Positions 18,133-26,473 of a stretch of DNA of 58,445 nucleotides are shown piece by piece. The translations under genes were made by a program, and so were the position numbers. Within the stretch, counting starts at the first letter, position 1. Every line of letters begins with the position of its first letter. The DNA comes from Bacteroides caecigallinarum (GTDB taxonomy: Bacteria; Bacteroidota; Bacteroidia; Bacteroidales; Bacteroidaceae), in the NCBI RefSeq assembly GCF_016902295.1, contig NZ_JACJLQ010000023.1, positions 1-58,445 on the forward strand, in the 5' to 3' direction. Under the pieces are notes generated by a model. That model made no database searches. It was given only the letters and a program-made list of their open reading frames with translations, and was not told the DNA's origin.

Positions 18133-19395
18133 TTATTTCTGTATTTTCAGTTTTACTAATTCTATTTTTGTATTAGTCGCTTTGACAATATTGAATTGGA
18201 AATTGTCAATTACAATGTTTTCATGAGGTTTTGGTATTCGCTGAAATTCATTTATAATCAGTCCGCCTAATGTCTGATATTCGTCACTCTCAGGCAGCTG
18301 CAAACCGAATTTTTCGTTAATATCTTCTATTTCCAGTCTGCCGGACAATATGTATTCGTTTTCGCTTAAAGCTTTCGCTACAGTGTTTTTATTATCGTGT
18401 TCGTCTTCAATGTCACCAAGTAGTTCTTCTACAAGGTCTTCGAGTGCTATTATTCCTGACGTACCTCCAAATTCATCTACAATTACTGCAAGAGTTTTTT
18501 TCTGTTGCATAAGTAATTTCATAAGTTTGTTTGCAGACATGCTTTCTGGAGCGACCGGAATTGATTTTATGTTTTTCTCCCAATCATCCTGTGTATTGAA
18601 CATCTCTGACGAGTGGATGTAGCCTATGATATTATCTATATTATCGCGATATACTATGATTTTACTTAATCCGCTGTCAACGAAAACCCTCATTATTTCT
18701 TTCTTTGGCGTACCTGTTTCAACAGCGATTATTTCGGTTCTTGGAATCATACAGTCCTTCACCTTTATACTTGAAAAATCAAGCGCGTTTCGGAATATCT
18801 GTATCTCTGTATCTATTTCCTTTTCTTTTACTGTCTCATCGTAGCTGCTTTCAATAAGATAGTCAAGATCAACTTTGGTAAACGCTTTTTCTCTATCCTC
18901 TTTCTTTATTTTCTTTCCTCCTAATATAAGTATTGCTGTAGATAGCATAGCAGAGAATTTGCTTATCGGATATAAGACTAAATAACAGATATACGTTGGT
19001 ATGCAAAGGTATTTTAATGTTAGATTAGGATTAATCTTGAATATAGTCTTCGGAAGAAATTCGCCTGTAATTAATATTATAAGGGTTGAAATTATTGTTT
19101 GTATTACAACCAGTAAAGCCTCGTTTGTAATAATTCCTGCAAGTAGCTGCTTTTCAATAATTTCAGCCATAAGAATACCATATATTACCAAGGCTATATT
19201 ATTGCCAACCAACATCGTTGATATGAAATTGTTTGGATTTTTGTAGAATACAGTGAGTATTTTAGTGGAGAAGTTGTTTGACTTTTCCATTTCGAATCTT
19301 AGCTTGTTTGAAGATACAAAAGCTATCTCCATTCCTGAAAAGAATGCAGAAAAAGCCATTGTGACAAGCAGTTCTATGATAATACTAATTTGCAT
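18133..19395 (-). CDS. CorC/HlyC-type (CNNM, GldE-like) transmembrane protein with CBS domains
   Basis: A 420-residue inner-membrane protein with three to four hydrophobic segments in the first 170 residues (DUF21/CNNM domain). A CBS pair follows (about 205-325; DCMIPRTEIIAVE and DEFGGTSGIIALEDLVEELLG), then a C-terminal CorC_HlyC domain (about 335-418). Relatives are annotated as hemolysins, but the family is better linked to divalent-cation homeostasis. In gliding Bacteroidetes the related protein is called GldE. It lies between lptC and the foldase gene in an envelope operon. Its exact role is not known. Confidence 0.88.
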   Translation of the reverse strand: MQISIIIELLVTMAFSAFFSGMEIAFVSSNKLRFEMEKSNNFSTKILTVFYKNPNNFISTMLVGNNIALVIYGILMAEIIEKQLLAGIITNEALLVVIQTIISTLIILITGEFLPKTIFKINPNLTLKYLCIPTYICYLVLYPISKFSAMLSTAILILGGKKIKKEDREKAFTKVDLDYLIESSYDETVKEKEIDTEIQIFRNALDFSSIKVKDCMIPRTEIIAVETGTPKKEIMRVFVDSGLSKIIVYRDNIDNIIGYIHSSEMFNTQDDWEKNIKSIPVAPESMSANKLMKLLMQQKKTLAVIVDEFGGTSGIIALEDLVEELLGDIEDEHDNKNTVAKALSENEYILSGRLEIEDINEKFGLQLPESDEYQTLGGLIINEFQRIPKPHENIVIDNFQFNIVKATNTKIELVKLKIQK

Positions 19396-19429
19396 TATTT
19401 ATTTGGCTTATATGTGTTCTGTTATTTTT

Positions 19430-20056
19430 TTAGTTTACGTTCGATGTTGATTTAGTTGTGTCGGCAGGAGCAGTGTCCTCTACGGTAAAGACACCGGTTG
19501 GAGTGAATATTTCGTATTCAGTCATTTCCTGATTAGAATCGAAACCATATCCTGTCAGGACTTTGTCAGTCTGTTCAATCTTTATAAACTTGTCGGAATA
19601 TATTCGTTCTTTTGACTGATCCCAGAATAAAAGCTCAGTGTCGAATTTGTCTCCTAACTGGTTTTGTATATGCACATTACCTCTTAACTCCCATATTTCC
19701 TTTTTTTCATGGTAATATGCAGTGTCGGCTTTTATACTGGCATCAACTCTGAAAAGAGTGTCGAATTTCTCAAGGTACAGACCTTTCTCAAATGCCCAAT
19801 ATGGAGGATTTTTTTTGCTGAAGACTAACCATTCGTCTGTTACTATCTTGTATCTTATCATACCTGAGTCGGATACATAAGATACTATGCCTGTACTATG
19901 CATGTCAGGCAGTGAGTCGTTTTCGTCAATGGCAGCGGCAAGTTTTTTATCTTTGTTTCCGCATGACGGGAAAAAAAGAAACATAACAGTTGCCCAAATG
20001 GCAACTGTTATGCTTATAATGTTTTGTGATTTCAAAAGGTTGTGTCTATATGACAT
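19430..20056 (-). CDS. lptC: LptC-like LPS export protein
   Basis: This bitopic protein would carry lipopolysaccharide across the periplasm from the LptBFG ABC transporter to LptA. I used the ATG at 20056 (208 residues, MSYRHNLLKS) because it follows the preceding stop codon by 5 bp; the frame also has an upstream ATG at 20092 that would overlap that gene. A hydrophobic segment (ISITVAIWATVMFLFF) ends in PSC, so it may be a lipoprotein rather than a simple membrane anchor. The rest matches the LptC beta-jellyroll (about 50-190; EIWELRGNVHIQNQ and TDKVLTGYGF). The context of envelope genes agrees. Confidence 0.85.
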   Translation of the reverse strand: MSYRHNLLKSQNIISITVAIWATVMFLFFPSCGNKDKKLAAAIDENDSLPDMHSTGIVSYVSDSGMIRYKIVTDEWLVFSKKNPPYWAFEKGLYLEKFDTLFRVDASIKADTAYYHEKKEIWELRGNVHIQNQLGDKFDTELLFWDQSKERIYSDKFIKIEQTDKVLTGYGFDSNQEMTEYEIFTPTGVFTVEDTAPADTTKSTSNVN

Positions 20057-20061
20057 ACATT

Positions 20062-21423
20062 TTATCTGATTGTAGTTGTTTCGCCAATCCATCCGCCGAT
20101 TGTTACTGTGTGTCCTTTGCTTAAACCAAGGAAGAACAAATCTTCATCTTTCGGAGTGTAGGCAGAATAAGTTCTGATAAGTTCGTTAGCTTTGTCAGTT
20201 ACGCTTGGATCAACACTCTTAGCGCGCTGCAATTTATCGATAACAGCAAAGAATGTACATTTGTTCAAAGCGCCTTCATCGCTCCAGTTAGGGCTTGAAG
20301 CATACATTTGTGCTATCAAAATATAAGCGTCGCCATAATTGTTATTGAACGAGATTGCCTTGTTACAGTACTGTTTAGCGCGGCTTAACTGTTTTTTGCT
20401 GAAAAGTATAACACCGGCATTGTAGCAATATTCTGCTTTCTTAGCAGGATCCTGTTCCAATTCGATAGCCTGGTCGAAATAACTTATACTTTTGTCAAGG
20501 TCTCCTTTTTTGTAATACATGTAGCCACATCCTGCAGCAGTAGCAGCAGTTGGTTCGATAGAATGTGCTGCTTCGGAAGCTTCGAAGTATGCTTCTTCTT
20601 CAGTACATTTCAATAATTGCATAACTGTTATTACCTGTTTCAGGTATTCAAGATTTGTCTTGTTCTGAGCAACCTTTGGTCCGTAAATGCTCTGTAGATT
20701 TTCGCATGAAGCTGCACCACTATTGATGAAATAGGCATCTACATTATCTTTTGTAGTTTTAAGCAGTTCTTTTGTCTTTGCTTTCTTCTCTGCTTGGAAT
20801 GCGGCATCAGCATATCCTGAAACTGTCAGATAATCCTGAATGAACTGTTCTTTGTGGTTGTCGTCTGCTTTAAGTTTGCGTGATGATATATCCATCATGT
20901 CAAGGAACATAAAGTAGTCTGATTTGTCTTTCTCCATGTCAACACCTTGTTTTGCCCATTCGTATGCTTGGTTAACATCAAGGTTGTTGCCTGAAAATAC
21001 AATGTAATCATGGACTTTCATACCTATGATAGAGCCTTCAGTAGTTTTAGTCTTAACAAGTTTGTTAAGCTGTGTAAGGTATTTGATACGCTGGTCATGA
21101 ACAGCCATCAATTCGTCAAGGTAAGCTTTCTGCTGAGCAGGATCCTTTGTGCTTTGTATTAATCCACGAAGAATCTTGGCACCATTAGTGTAAGTACCAA
21201 CCTGTGCAAAAGGTGCTTCTGTGAATACTGCTTTCCAAGGATTATATGCGTCCTTGAAATTGTCAGTCTTAACATATTCAGTATAAATACTGATGTTCTG
21301 AAGACAACGGATACTGTCTTCTCCGTGTCCAAATCTAGAACCGTCTTCTACTCCCTTTTGAGCAAAAGTAGCTGTAGTACCTAATGTTAGGGCGCACAGC
21401 ATTGTAAACATCTTCATTCTCAT
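20062..21423 (-). CDS. Exported tetratricopeptide-repeat protein
   Basis: A 453-residue protein with a Sec signal peptide (cleavage near TTATFAQ, about residue 22) and TPR-like helical repeats, clearest at about 300-400 (GYMYYKKGDLDKSISYFDQAIELEQDP and the repeat after it). TPR proteins serve as scaffolds; no enzymatic motif is visible. It lies between an outer-membrane beta-barrel gene and lptC in the coaX operon, so a role in envelope assembly is likely but unproven. Confidence 0.85.
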   Translation of the reverse strand: MRMKMFTMLCALTLGTTATFAQKGVEDGSRFGHGEDSIRCLQNISIYTEYVKTDNFKDAYNPWKAVFTEAPFAQVGTYTNGAKILRGLIQSTKDPAQQKAYLDELMAVHDQRIKYLTQLNKLVKTKTTEGSIIGMKVHDYIVFSGNNLDVNQAYEWAKQGVDMEKDKSDYFMFLDMMDISSRKLKADDNHKEQFIQDYLTVSGYADAAFQAEKKAKTKELLKTTKDNVDAYFINSGAASCENLQSIYGPKVAQNKTNLEYLKQVITVMQLLKCTEEEAYFEASEAAHSIEPTAATAAGCGYMYYKKGDLDKSISYFDQAIELEQDPAKKAEYCYNAGVILFSKKQLSRAKQYCNKAISFNNNYGDAYILIAQMYASSPNWSDEGALNKCTFFAVIDKLQRAKSVDPSVTDKANELIRTYSAYTPKDEDLFFLGLSKGHTVTIGGWIGETTTIR

Positions 21424-21474
21424 CGTATTATTAATTTAATTGTTTATTGTGTTATTATCATGTATTTGATGTGA

Positions 21475-22755
21475 TTAATTTACTTTCCATTTCATGAACC
21501 ATGGTTCGTTTAGTGTTAAACCTATTTTTATAACGAATCTGTTTTCTGACATTAAATTACTTGAACTTGGAGAGAGGTTTATGTATTGCCCTGTTATGCT
21601 TAGGACAGTCTTGCGCTGGAATAATGATAAAGGAAAACCAAATCCGGCACTTACTCCTATTTCTCTTGCACCATCAGAATAAGAATTGCCTTCAACGTTG
21701 TCCGGTATTTTTATATATGGCAAAGTGTAATAAGCTCCGGCTCTATATGAAATTTTTTTGAAAAAATTCTTTTCTAATCGGTTTGGTGTATATTCAAATC
21801 CAACGGCTATCTTGTTGCGGTCATTATACATACCGGCAACGCTCGATAATTTAGCTTTAGACCACTCTTGCAAAGTGTAATCTGCAGCGACAGTTAACTT
21901 ATCCTTGTATTGGTATGCAAGTCCAATTCCGTATGTTGAAGGTATGTCGTATCCTTTATAATATGAGTTTTCTGATGTAGAAGAATAACTGCTACCGTCT
22001 GTTACCTGAGTACCTATAACTTCTGTTGAGTTTAAGTTATGTCCCAAACTGTATGATAATCCTAATGTAAGGCTATTATCTTTATTAAATGGTTGAGTGT
22101 ACTGTAATCCTAAATCAAGTTTATAGCTTTTTACATTAAGATTTCTGTAATTGATAGTATAGTCACCTCCGTTGCTAAGGGTAGCTGTTGTGCTGTATTC
22201 CTGTTTACCATATAGGTAACCGATATTGGCACCGATTGACAGGTTATCAATTATTTTAAAACCTAAACCTCCGAAAACTAAATTGGTACCGCCGTCTCCA
22301 GTGTATGTATTTGTAACAGTAACGTCATTGCTGTTTGATACGTTATTGGTTGTATTGAAATTATATCCTACAGTAGAAAAAGGTGTAAATCCGATAGCCA
22401 TTCCGATTCTTGGATGAAGGCGGAATTGTATAGCCAAATAATCAAAGCTGGAATTTCTTGCATTGGATTTAATATTGTTCTCTTCGTAATTACAACTCTT
22501 CATGCTGAAACCAATATCAAACATGAATGAAAGTGAATCTACTGAAGTATATGATGCAGGATTCATTGGGTTGATATGACGGCTTGAACGAAGCGCATGT
22601 CCGACTCCGCCCATAGCTGCATTACTCGTGAAGACTTGATCCGACAAGTCTCCAACCCCAAATCTTGTATATGGAGAGTTAGTGCTGGATTGAGCAAAAG
22701 CACATACTGATGCTGTTGCTAATATAGCGCTAATAAGTACCTTTTTATTCGACAT
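21475..22755 (-). CDS. Outer-membrane beta-barrel protein (FadL/OmpP1-like)
   Basis: A 426-residue exported protein with a signal peptide ending near CAFAQ (about residue 22). The body alternates hydrophobic and polar residues as in amphipathic beta strands, with many aromatic strand ends. The start of the mature part ([22 protein letters not shown]) and the later [16 protein letters not shown] resemble FadL-type transport proteins of Bacteroidetes. The C-terminal strands end in WFMKWKVN. Its start overlaps the coaX stop by 11 bp, indicating translational coupling. The transported substrate is unknown. Confidence 0.8.
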   Translation of the reverse strand: MSNKKVLISAILATASVCAFAQSSTNSPYTRFGVGDLSDQVFTSNAAMGGVGHALRSSRHINPMNPASYTSVDSLSFMFDIGFSMKSCNYEENNIKSNARNSSFDYLAIQFRLHPRIGMAIGFTPFSTVGYNFNTTNNVSNSNDVTVTNTYTGDGGTNLVFGGLGFKIIDNLSIGANIGYLYGKQEYSTTATLSNGGDYTINYRNLNVKSYKLDLGLQYTQPFNKDNSLTLGLSYSLGHNLNSTEVIGTQVTDGSSYSSTSENSYYKGYDIPSTYGIGLAYQYKDKLTVAADYTLQEWSKAKLSSVAGMYNDRNKIAVGFEYTPNRLEKNFFKKISYRAGAYYTLPYIKIPDNVEGNSYSDGAREIGVSAGFGFPLSLFQRKTVLSITGQYINLSPSSSNLMSENRFVIKIGLTLNEPWFMKWKVN

Positions 22756-23470
22756 TATAATTTAATATTCTGTTTAAACCTTTTAAAACTAAAAATCTAT
22801 CTGCAAAGATGATACTTTTTAATTTTGTATCAAAAGAAAATCTGTCTCCGCCAGTTAAAAAAACTAAAAGGTCGGGATATTTTTTTTGTAATTGAGTTAT
22901 ATAACCCTTAATTTCAAATTCAATACCTTTGATGACTCCAGCTCTTATTGCGGTGTCTGTGTTATATCCTAATTCCGGTAAATCTCCACCTTTTTCTATT
23001 AAAGGAAGTTTGTCACAACAAGCACTTAATGATTTGAACCTTGTGTAAATCCCTGGTGAAATGTTTCCTCCCCAATATGTAGCATTGGCGTCAATAAATT
23101 CGTAAGTAAGAGCTGTACCGGCATCTATGACTAACAGGTTTCTGTTCGGCATCAAATAATTTGCCCCTACTACTGCAGCCAAACGATCCATGCCTAAGGT
23201 TTTAGGAGTTTTATAATTGTTGGTAATTGGTATAGGGGTTTCATGTGTCAATTCCAATATAGGGAAATCAACACTTGCCAATTGCCTTTTTATTGTATTG
23301 CTTAATGTTATTACAGAAGCAATTATACATCTGTCAATATTATATTTGTGACAAAGTATTTTCATACAGTCCAAGGAATGGTTTGATCCTCTAAGTATCT
23401 CAACCTGTTCGTCACCGTCGAAAACAGCTAATTTTGCAACTGTATTTCCTATGTCTATTATTAAATTCAC
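22745..23470 (-). CDS. coaX: Type III pantothenate kinase
   Basis: A 241-residue CoaX that phosphorylates pantothenate in the first step of coenzyme A synthesis. The ASKHA-fold signatures are present: [13 protein letters not shown] at the N-terminus, [24 protein letters not shown] and GGNISPGI. Length is normal for the family. It is the first gene of the minus-strand run coaX, outer-membrane protein, TPR, lptC, CorC-like, PpiD-like and is divergent from the Lnb-like gene. Confidence 0.95.
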   Translation of the reverse strand: MNLIIDIGNTVAKLAVFDGDEQVEILRGSNHSLDCMKILCHKYNIDRCIIASVITLSNTIKRQLASVDFPILELTHETPIPITNNYKTPKTLGMDRLAAVVGANYLMPNRNLLVIDAGTALTYEFIDANATYWGGNISPGIYTRFKSLSACCDKLPLIEKGGDLPELGYNTDTAIRAGVIKGIEFEIKGYITQLQKKYPDLLVFLTGGDRFSFDTKLKSIIFADRFLVLKGLNRILNYNVE

Positions 23471-23493
23471 ACTCTATAATTTTGTATTGCTTG

Positions 23494-23501
23494 CAAAGTA
23501 A
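23494..23501 (-). promoter_or_regulatory. Probable -7 box for the coaX operon
   Basis: The minus strand reads TTACTTTG, seven of eight matches to TAnnTTTG, 23 bp before the coaX start. The -33 box is not clear. Confidence 0.4.
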
Positions 23502-23542
23502 AAGAAAAAAAGGATAAGAATTGCAATAAAATAGATGTTTTG

Positions 23543-23575
23543 TTTCATATTTATAGATAATTAGTCTTATTTTTG
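23543..23575 (+). promoter_or_regulatory. Promoter of the lnb-like gene
   Basis: TTTC (23543-23546), a 21-bp spacer and TATTTTTG (23568-23575), a full -7 match, 35 bp before the ATG. Confidence 0.55.
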
Positions 23576-23610
23576 TGTCGAAAATTACAAAAATACATTT
23601 ATAACAAATT

Positions 23611-24789
23611 ATGTATATCAATAAAATAAGAATATTTGTCTCTCTGTTAATGATTTGGGGAATTACACTGTCTTATGCACAAAAACGCGACAGTATCCAG
23701 TTTAGTTTGCTTACTTGTTCTCCCGGAACTGAAATATATTCTTTATTCGGACATACAGCAATACGATATCAGAATTTTACTAAAAGCAAGGATTTGGTAT
23801 TTAATTACGGAATGTTCAGTTTTTCATCGCCTAATTTTATATATCGTTTTGTTAAGGGTGAGACGGATTATCAGTTGGGAGTAAACGATATCAGATCTTT
23901 CAAGGCTGAGTATATGTTTAGGGGGTCAGCTGTATATCAGCAGGTCCTGAATCTTACGTATAGTGAAAAAATAAAATTGCAGGAGCTTCTTTTTACAAAT
24001 TATCTTCCACAAAACAGGGTTTATAGGTATAATTATTTTTATGATAATTGTACCACAAGAGCTCGTGATCAGATAGAGAAATGTATAAACGGAAAAATTG
24101 AATATCCTGCTTCCGCCCCAGAAAAGACTTTCAGGGTTATAGTGCATGAATTCACTAAAGGATTCGAGTGGGAAGAGTTTGGCATAGATCTATGTTTAGG
24201 AGCTGATGCTGATAAATCAATAGATATTCGTCAGCAGATGTTTTCTCCTTTTTATATGCGCTCTTTCGCTGAAAAGGCTCATATAAAAGATGAAAATGGC
24301 GGTATAAGACCTTTAGTGTTAAAGGAAGAAGTGATAGTAGATGCTGATACAATTGATAATGAAGATAGCGCTTTTCCTTTTAGTCCTGTGGCTTGTGCCA
24401 CTTTTTTCCTTTGTTTAAATTTAGTGATAGCATTTATTCAGATTATAAAGAAAAAGATATATTGGATTTGGGATTTATTTCTGTATTTGTCCCAAGGACT
24501 TGCAGGATGTATAATCGCTTTTTTGTTTTTCTTTTCAATACACCCTACAGTTGATTCCAATTGGTTGATTCTATTGTTTAATCCAATACCGTTATTATAT
24601 TTGCCGTTTATGATATATAATGATATAAAACGAAGAAAAGACAAATGGCATATAGTAAATTCCGCGTATTTAACATTTTTTATAGTGTTATTCCCGCTAA
24701 TACCGCAAGAAATTAATTTATCAGTATTACTTTTGGCGCTCGGTTTGTTTTTTAATGCAGTGAGCCATCAGATTGTTTATAGAAATTAA
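23611..24789 (+). CDS. DUF4105 membrane protein, candidate lipoprotein N-acyltransferase Lnb
   Basis: A 392-residue protein with a signal or anchor helix (about 5-23), a periplasmic DUF4105/Lnb_N domain (about 28-200) and a C-terminal membrane domain of four or so helices (about 265-390). Conserved residues that could form a thiol active site are C36 (LLTCSPG) and H48 (LFGHTAIRY), with a second cysteine C147 in DNCTTR. The same architecture is described for Lnb, the enzyme that adds the third acyl chain to lipoproteins in Bacteroides, which lack a classical Lnt. Assigning Lnb here is inference from the domain and layout. It overlaps or abuts the next gene, which starts 2 bp after its stop. 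Confidence 0.65.
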   Translation: MYINKIRIFVSLLMIWGITLSYAQKRDSIQFSLLTCSPGTEIYSLFGHTAIRYQNFTKSKDLVFNYGMFSFSSPNFIYRFVKGETDYQLGVNDIRSFKAEYMFRGSAVYQQVLNLTYSEKIKLQELLFTNYLPQNRVYRYNYFYDNCTTRARDQIEKCINGKIEYPASAPEKTFRVIVHEFTKGFEWEEFGIDLCLGADADKSIDIRQQMFSPFYMRSFAEKAHIKDENGGIRPLVLKEEVIVDADTIDNEDSAFPFSPVACATFFLCLNLVIAFIQIIKKKIYWIWDLFLYLSQGLAGCIIAFLFFFSIHPTVDSNWLILLFNPIPLLYLPFMIYNDIKRRKDKWHIVNSAYLTFFIVLFPLIPQEINLSVLLLALGLFFNAVSHQIVYRN

Positions 24790-24790
24790 A

Positions 24791-26374
24791 ATGAGAGAGA
24801 AACTTATAACATCTTTAATTACAGCTATAGTTATTACCGGTATCAATGCCCAAAACGTTCCGGCTGTTCCTAAGTTGGTGATAGGTCTGACAATTGATCA
24901 GCTACGAACTGATTATATAGAAGCATTTTCTTCCATGTATGGTGAAAGAGGTTTCAAACGCCTTTTTAAGGATGGACGTGTGTATATGAATGGTGAGTAT
25001 GAATTTATCAAACCTGACCAATCATCTTCTGTCGCTTCTATTTATACAGGAACTACACCTTATTACAATGGAATTGTTGGCAATGATTGGATGGACAGGA
25101 ATTCATTATGCGTGGTAAAGAGTGTTGATGATAAATCATATATGGGGATTTATACATCTGAAAATGTATCTCCAAAGCACCTCTCTGTATCTAATCTGGC
25201 TGATGAACTTATGGTTTCCACTCATGGACAGGCGCTTGTGTATTCTATAGCTCCTACAAAGGAGGTCGCTATTATGGGGGCCGGTCATGCGGCAAAAGGT
25301 GCATTCTGGATAAATGACGATACAGGTAAGTGGAGTGGAACTACTTTCTATGGTATCTTCCCTGAATGGATTACTGATTTTAACGACCGTAACGGATTGG
25401 ATTTCAGAATAGACCAGATAACATGGGGACCATATTTACCAGTTACTGCATATAAAAATCTCACTACTGTATCTAAACAAATTACTTTCAAACATAACTT
25501 CACTGATGAACGTCTGTATAAATACAAAAAATTTAAAACAAGTCCGTACGTCAATGATGAAGTTAATAGGCTTGTTGATGTTTTCCTGAATAATACAAAT
25601 GCAGGAGTTGATGAAACACCTGACTTATTAACTTTAGGGTATTATGCAGGAAACTACGATGGAAAGTCTGATAGTGAATATGCTATGCAGATTCAGGATA
25701 TGTATGTACGTCTTGACAACAGTATAGGTGATTTGCTTGATATGATAGACCGTAAGGTTGGATTGAAGAATACATTGATATTCATTACTTCAACCGGTTA
25801 CCGTTCTCCTGAGCCTGAAGATTCGCCTGAATATAAAATACCTACAGGAGAATTTTATTTGAAACGTTGTTCTGCTTTACTTAATATGTATCTTATGGCT
25901 ATATATGGCCAGGGACAATATGTTGAGACTTATTATGGTAATCAGATATATCTTAATCATAAACTGATTGAGGATAAAAATTTAAGTATTACTGATGTTA
26001 TGAACCGTTCATCCGAATTTATTGTTCAAATGAGCGGAATACGTTCGGCTTATTCTTCTCAGCGTCTTTTGCTTGGTGCTTGGGATCCTAAGATTGAGAA
26101 AATAAGGAATTCTTTTACAAGAGAATGTTCAGGTGATTTATATATAGAGATATTACCTGGATGGAAGATTGTGGATGAGTTTTCCAATAATGTTAGAGTA
26201 GAACGTGAGTCATATTCTTCGGTTCCTGTATTCTTTTTTGGATATAATATAAAACCAGAAATTGTATATTCGCCTGTCAAGGTCTCGGCTGTAGCGCCAA
26301 CTTTGGCACATTTCATGCGTATCAGGGCTCCTAATGCCAGTGTTGCGGCTCCTTTGACTGGAATATGTAAATAA
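24791..26374 (+). CDS. Alkaline-phosphatase-superfamily protein, probably without catalytic metals
   Basis: A 527-residue exported protein (signal peptide to about 21, GINAQ) with the PafA/nucleotide-pyrophosphatase type fold: LTIDQLRTDY, the SIYTGTTPYYNGIVGN segment and the VRLDNSIGDLLDMID helix. Compared by eye with PafA, only the first metal ligand, Asp36, is kept. The D-x-x-x-H pair is N288 and K292, the DHG motif is replaced by TSTGY (333-337), and the last His region reads SPVKVSAVAPT. It may therefore be a binding protein or pseudoenzyme. I used the ATG at 24791 because the alternative at 24773 overlaps the previous gene. It lies between the Lnb-like gene and secA. Confidence 0.75.
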   Translation: MREKLITSLITAIVITGINAQNVPAVPKLVIGLTIDQLRTDYIEAFSSMYGERGFKRLFKDGRVYMNGEYEFIKPDQSSSVASIYTGTTPYYNGIVGNDWMDRNSLCVVKSVDDKSYMGIYTSENVSPKHLSVSNLADELMVSTHGQALVYSIAPTKEVAIMGAGHAAKGAFWINDDTGKWSGTTFYGIFPEWITDFNDRNGLDFRIDQITWGPYLPVTAYKNLTTVSKQITFKHNFTDERLYKYKKFKTSPYVNDEVNRLVDVFLNNTNAGVDETPDLLTLGYYAGNYDGKSDSEYAMQIQDMYVRLDNSIGDLLDMIDRKVGLKNTLIFITSTGYRSPEPEDSPEYKIPTGEFYLKRCSALLNMYLMAIYGQGQYVETYYGNQIYLNHKLIEDKNLSITDVMNRSSEFIVQMSGIRSAYSSQRLLLGAWDPKIEKIRNSFTRECSGDLYIEILPGWKIVDEFSNNVRVERESYSSVPVFFFGYNIKPEIVYSPVKVSAVAPTLAHFMRIRAPNASVAAPLTGICK

Positions 26375-26383
26375 ATTTATGTA

Positions 26384-26417
26384 ATTGCCGCATTTTGAGG
26401 GTTTTTAATTATCTTTG
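26384..26417 (+). promoter_or_regulatory. Promoter of secA
   Basis: ATTG (26384-26387), a 22-bp spacer and TATCTTTG (26410-26417), a full -7 match, 56 bp before the secA ATG. Confidence 0.55.
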
Positions 26418-26473
26418 TGCGCTGTTGAGCATATTTAACGGCATTAATCAGTAAATAAAATAAGTAATATATA

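Noticed and set aside
20057..20092. Upstream start for lptC
   Set aside because: It would overlap the TPR gene by 31 bp and place a polar stretch before the membrane segment; the ATG at 20056 fits the operon spacing.
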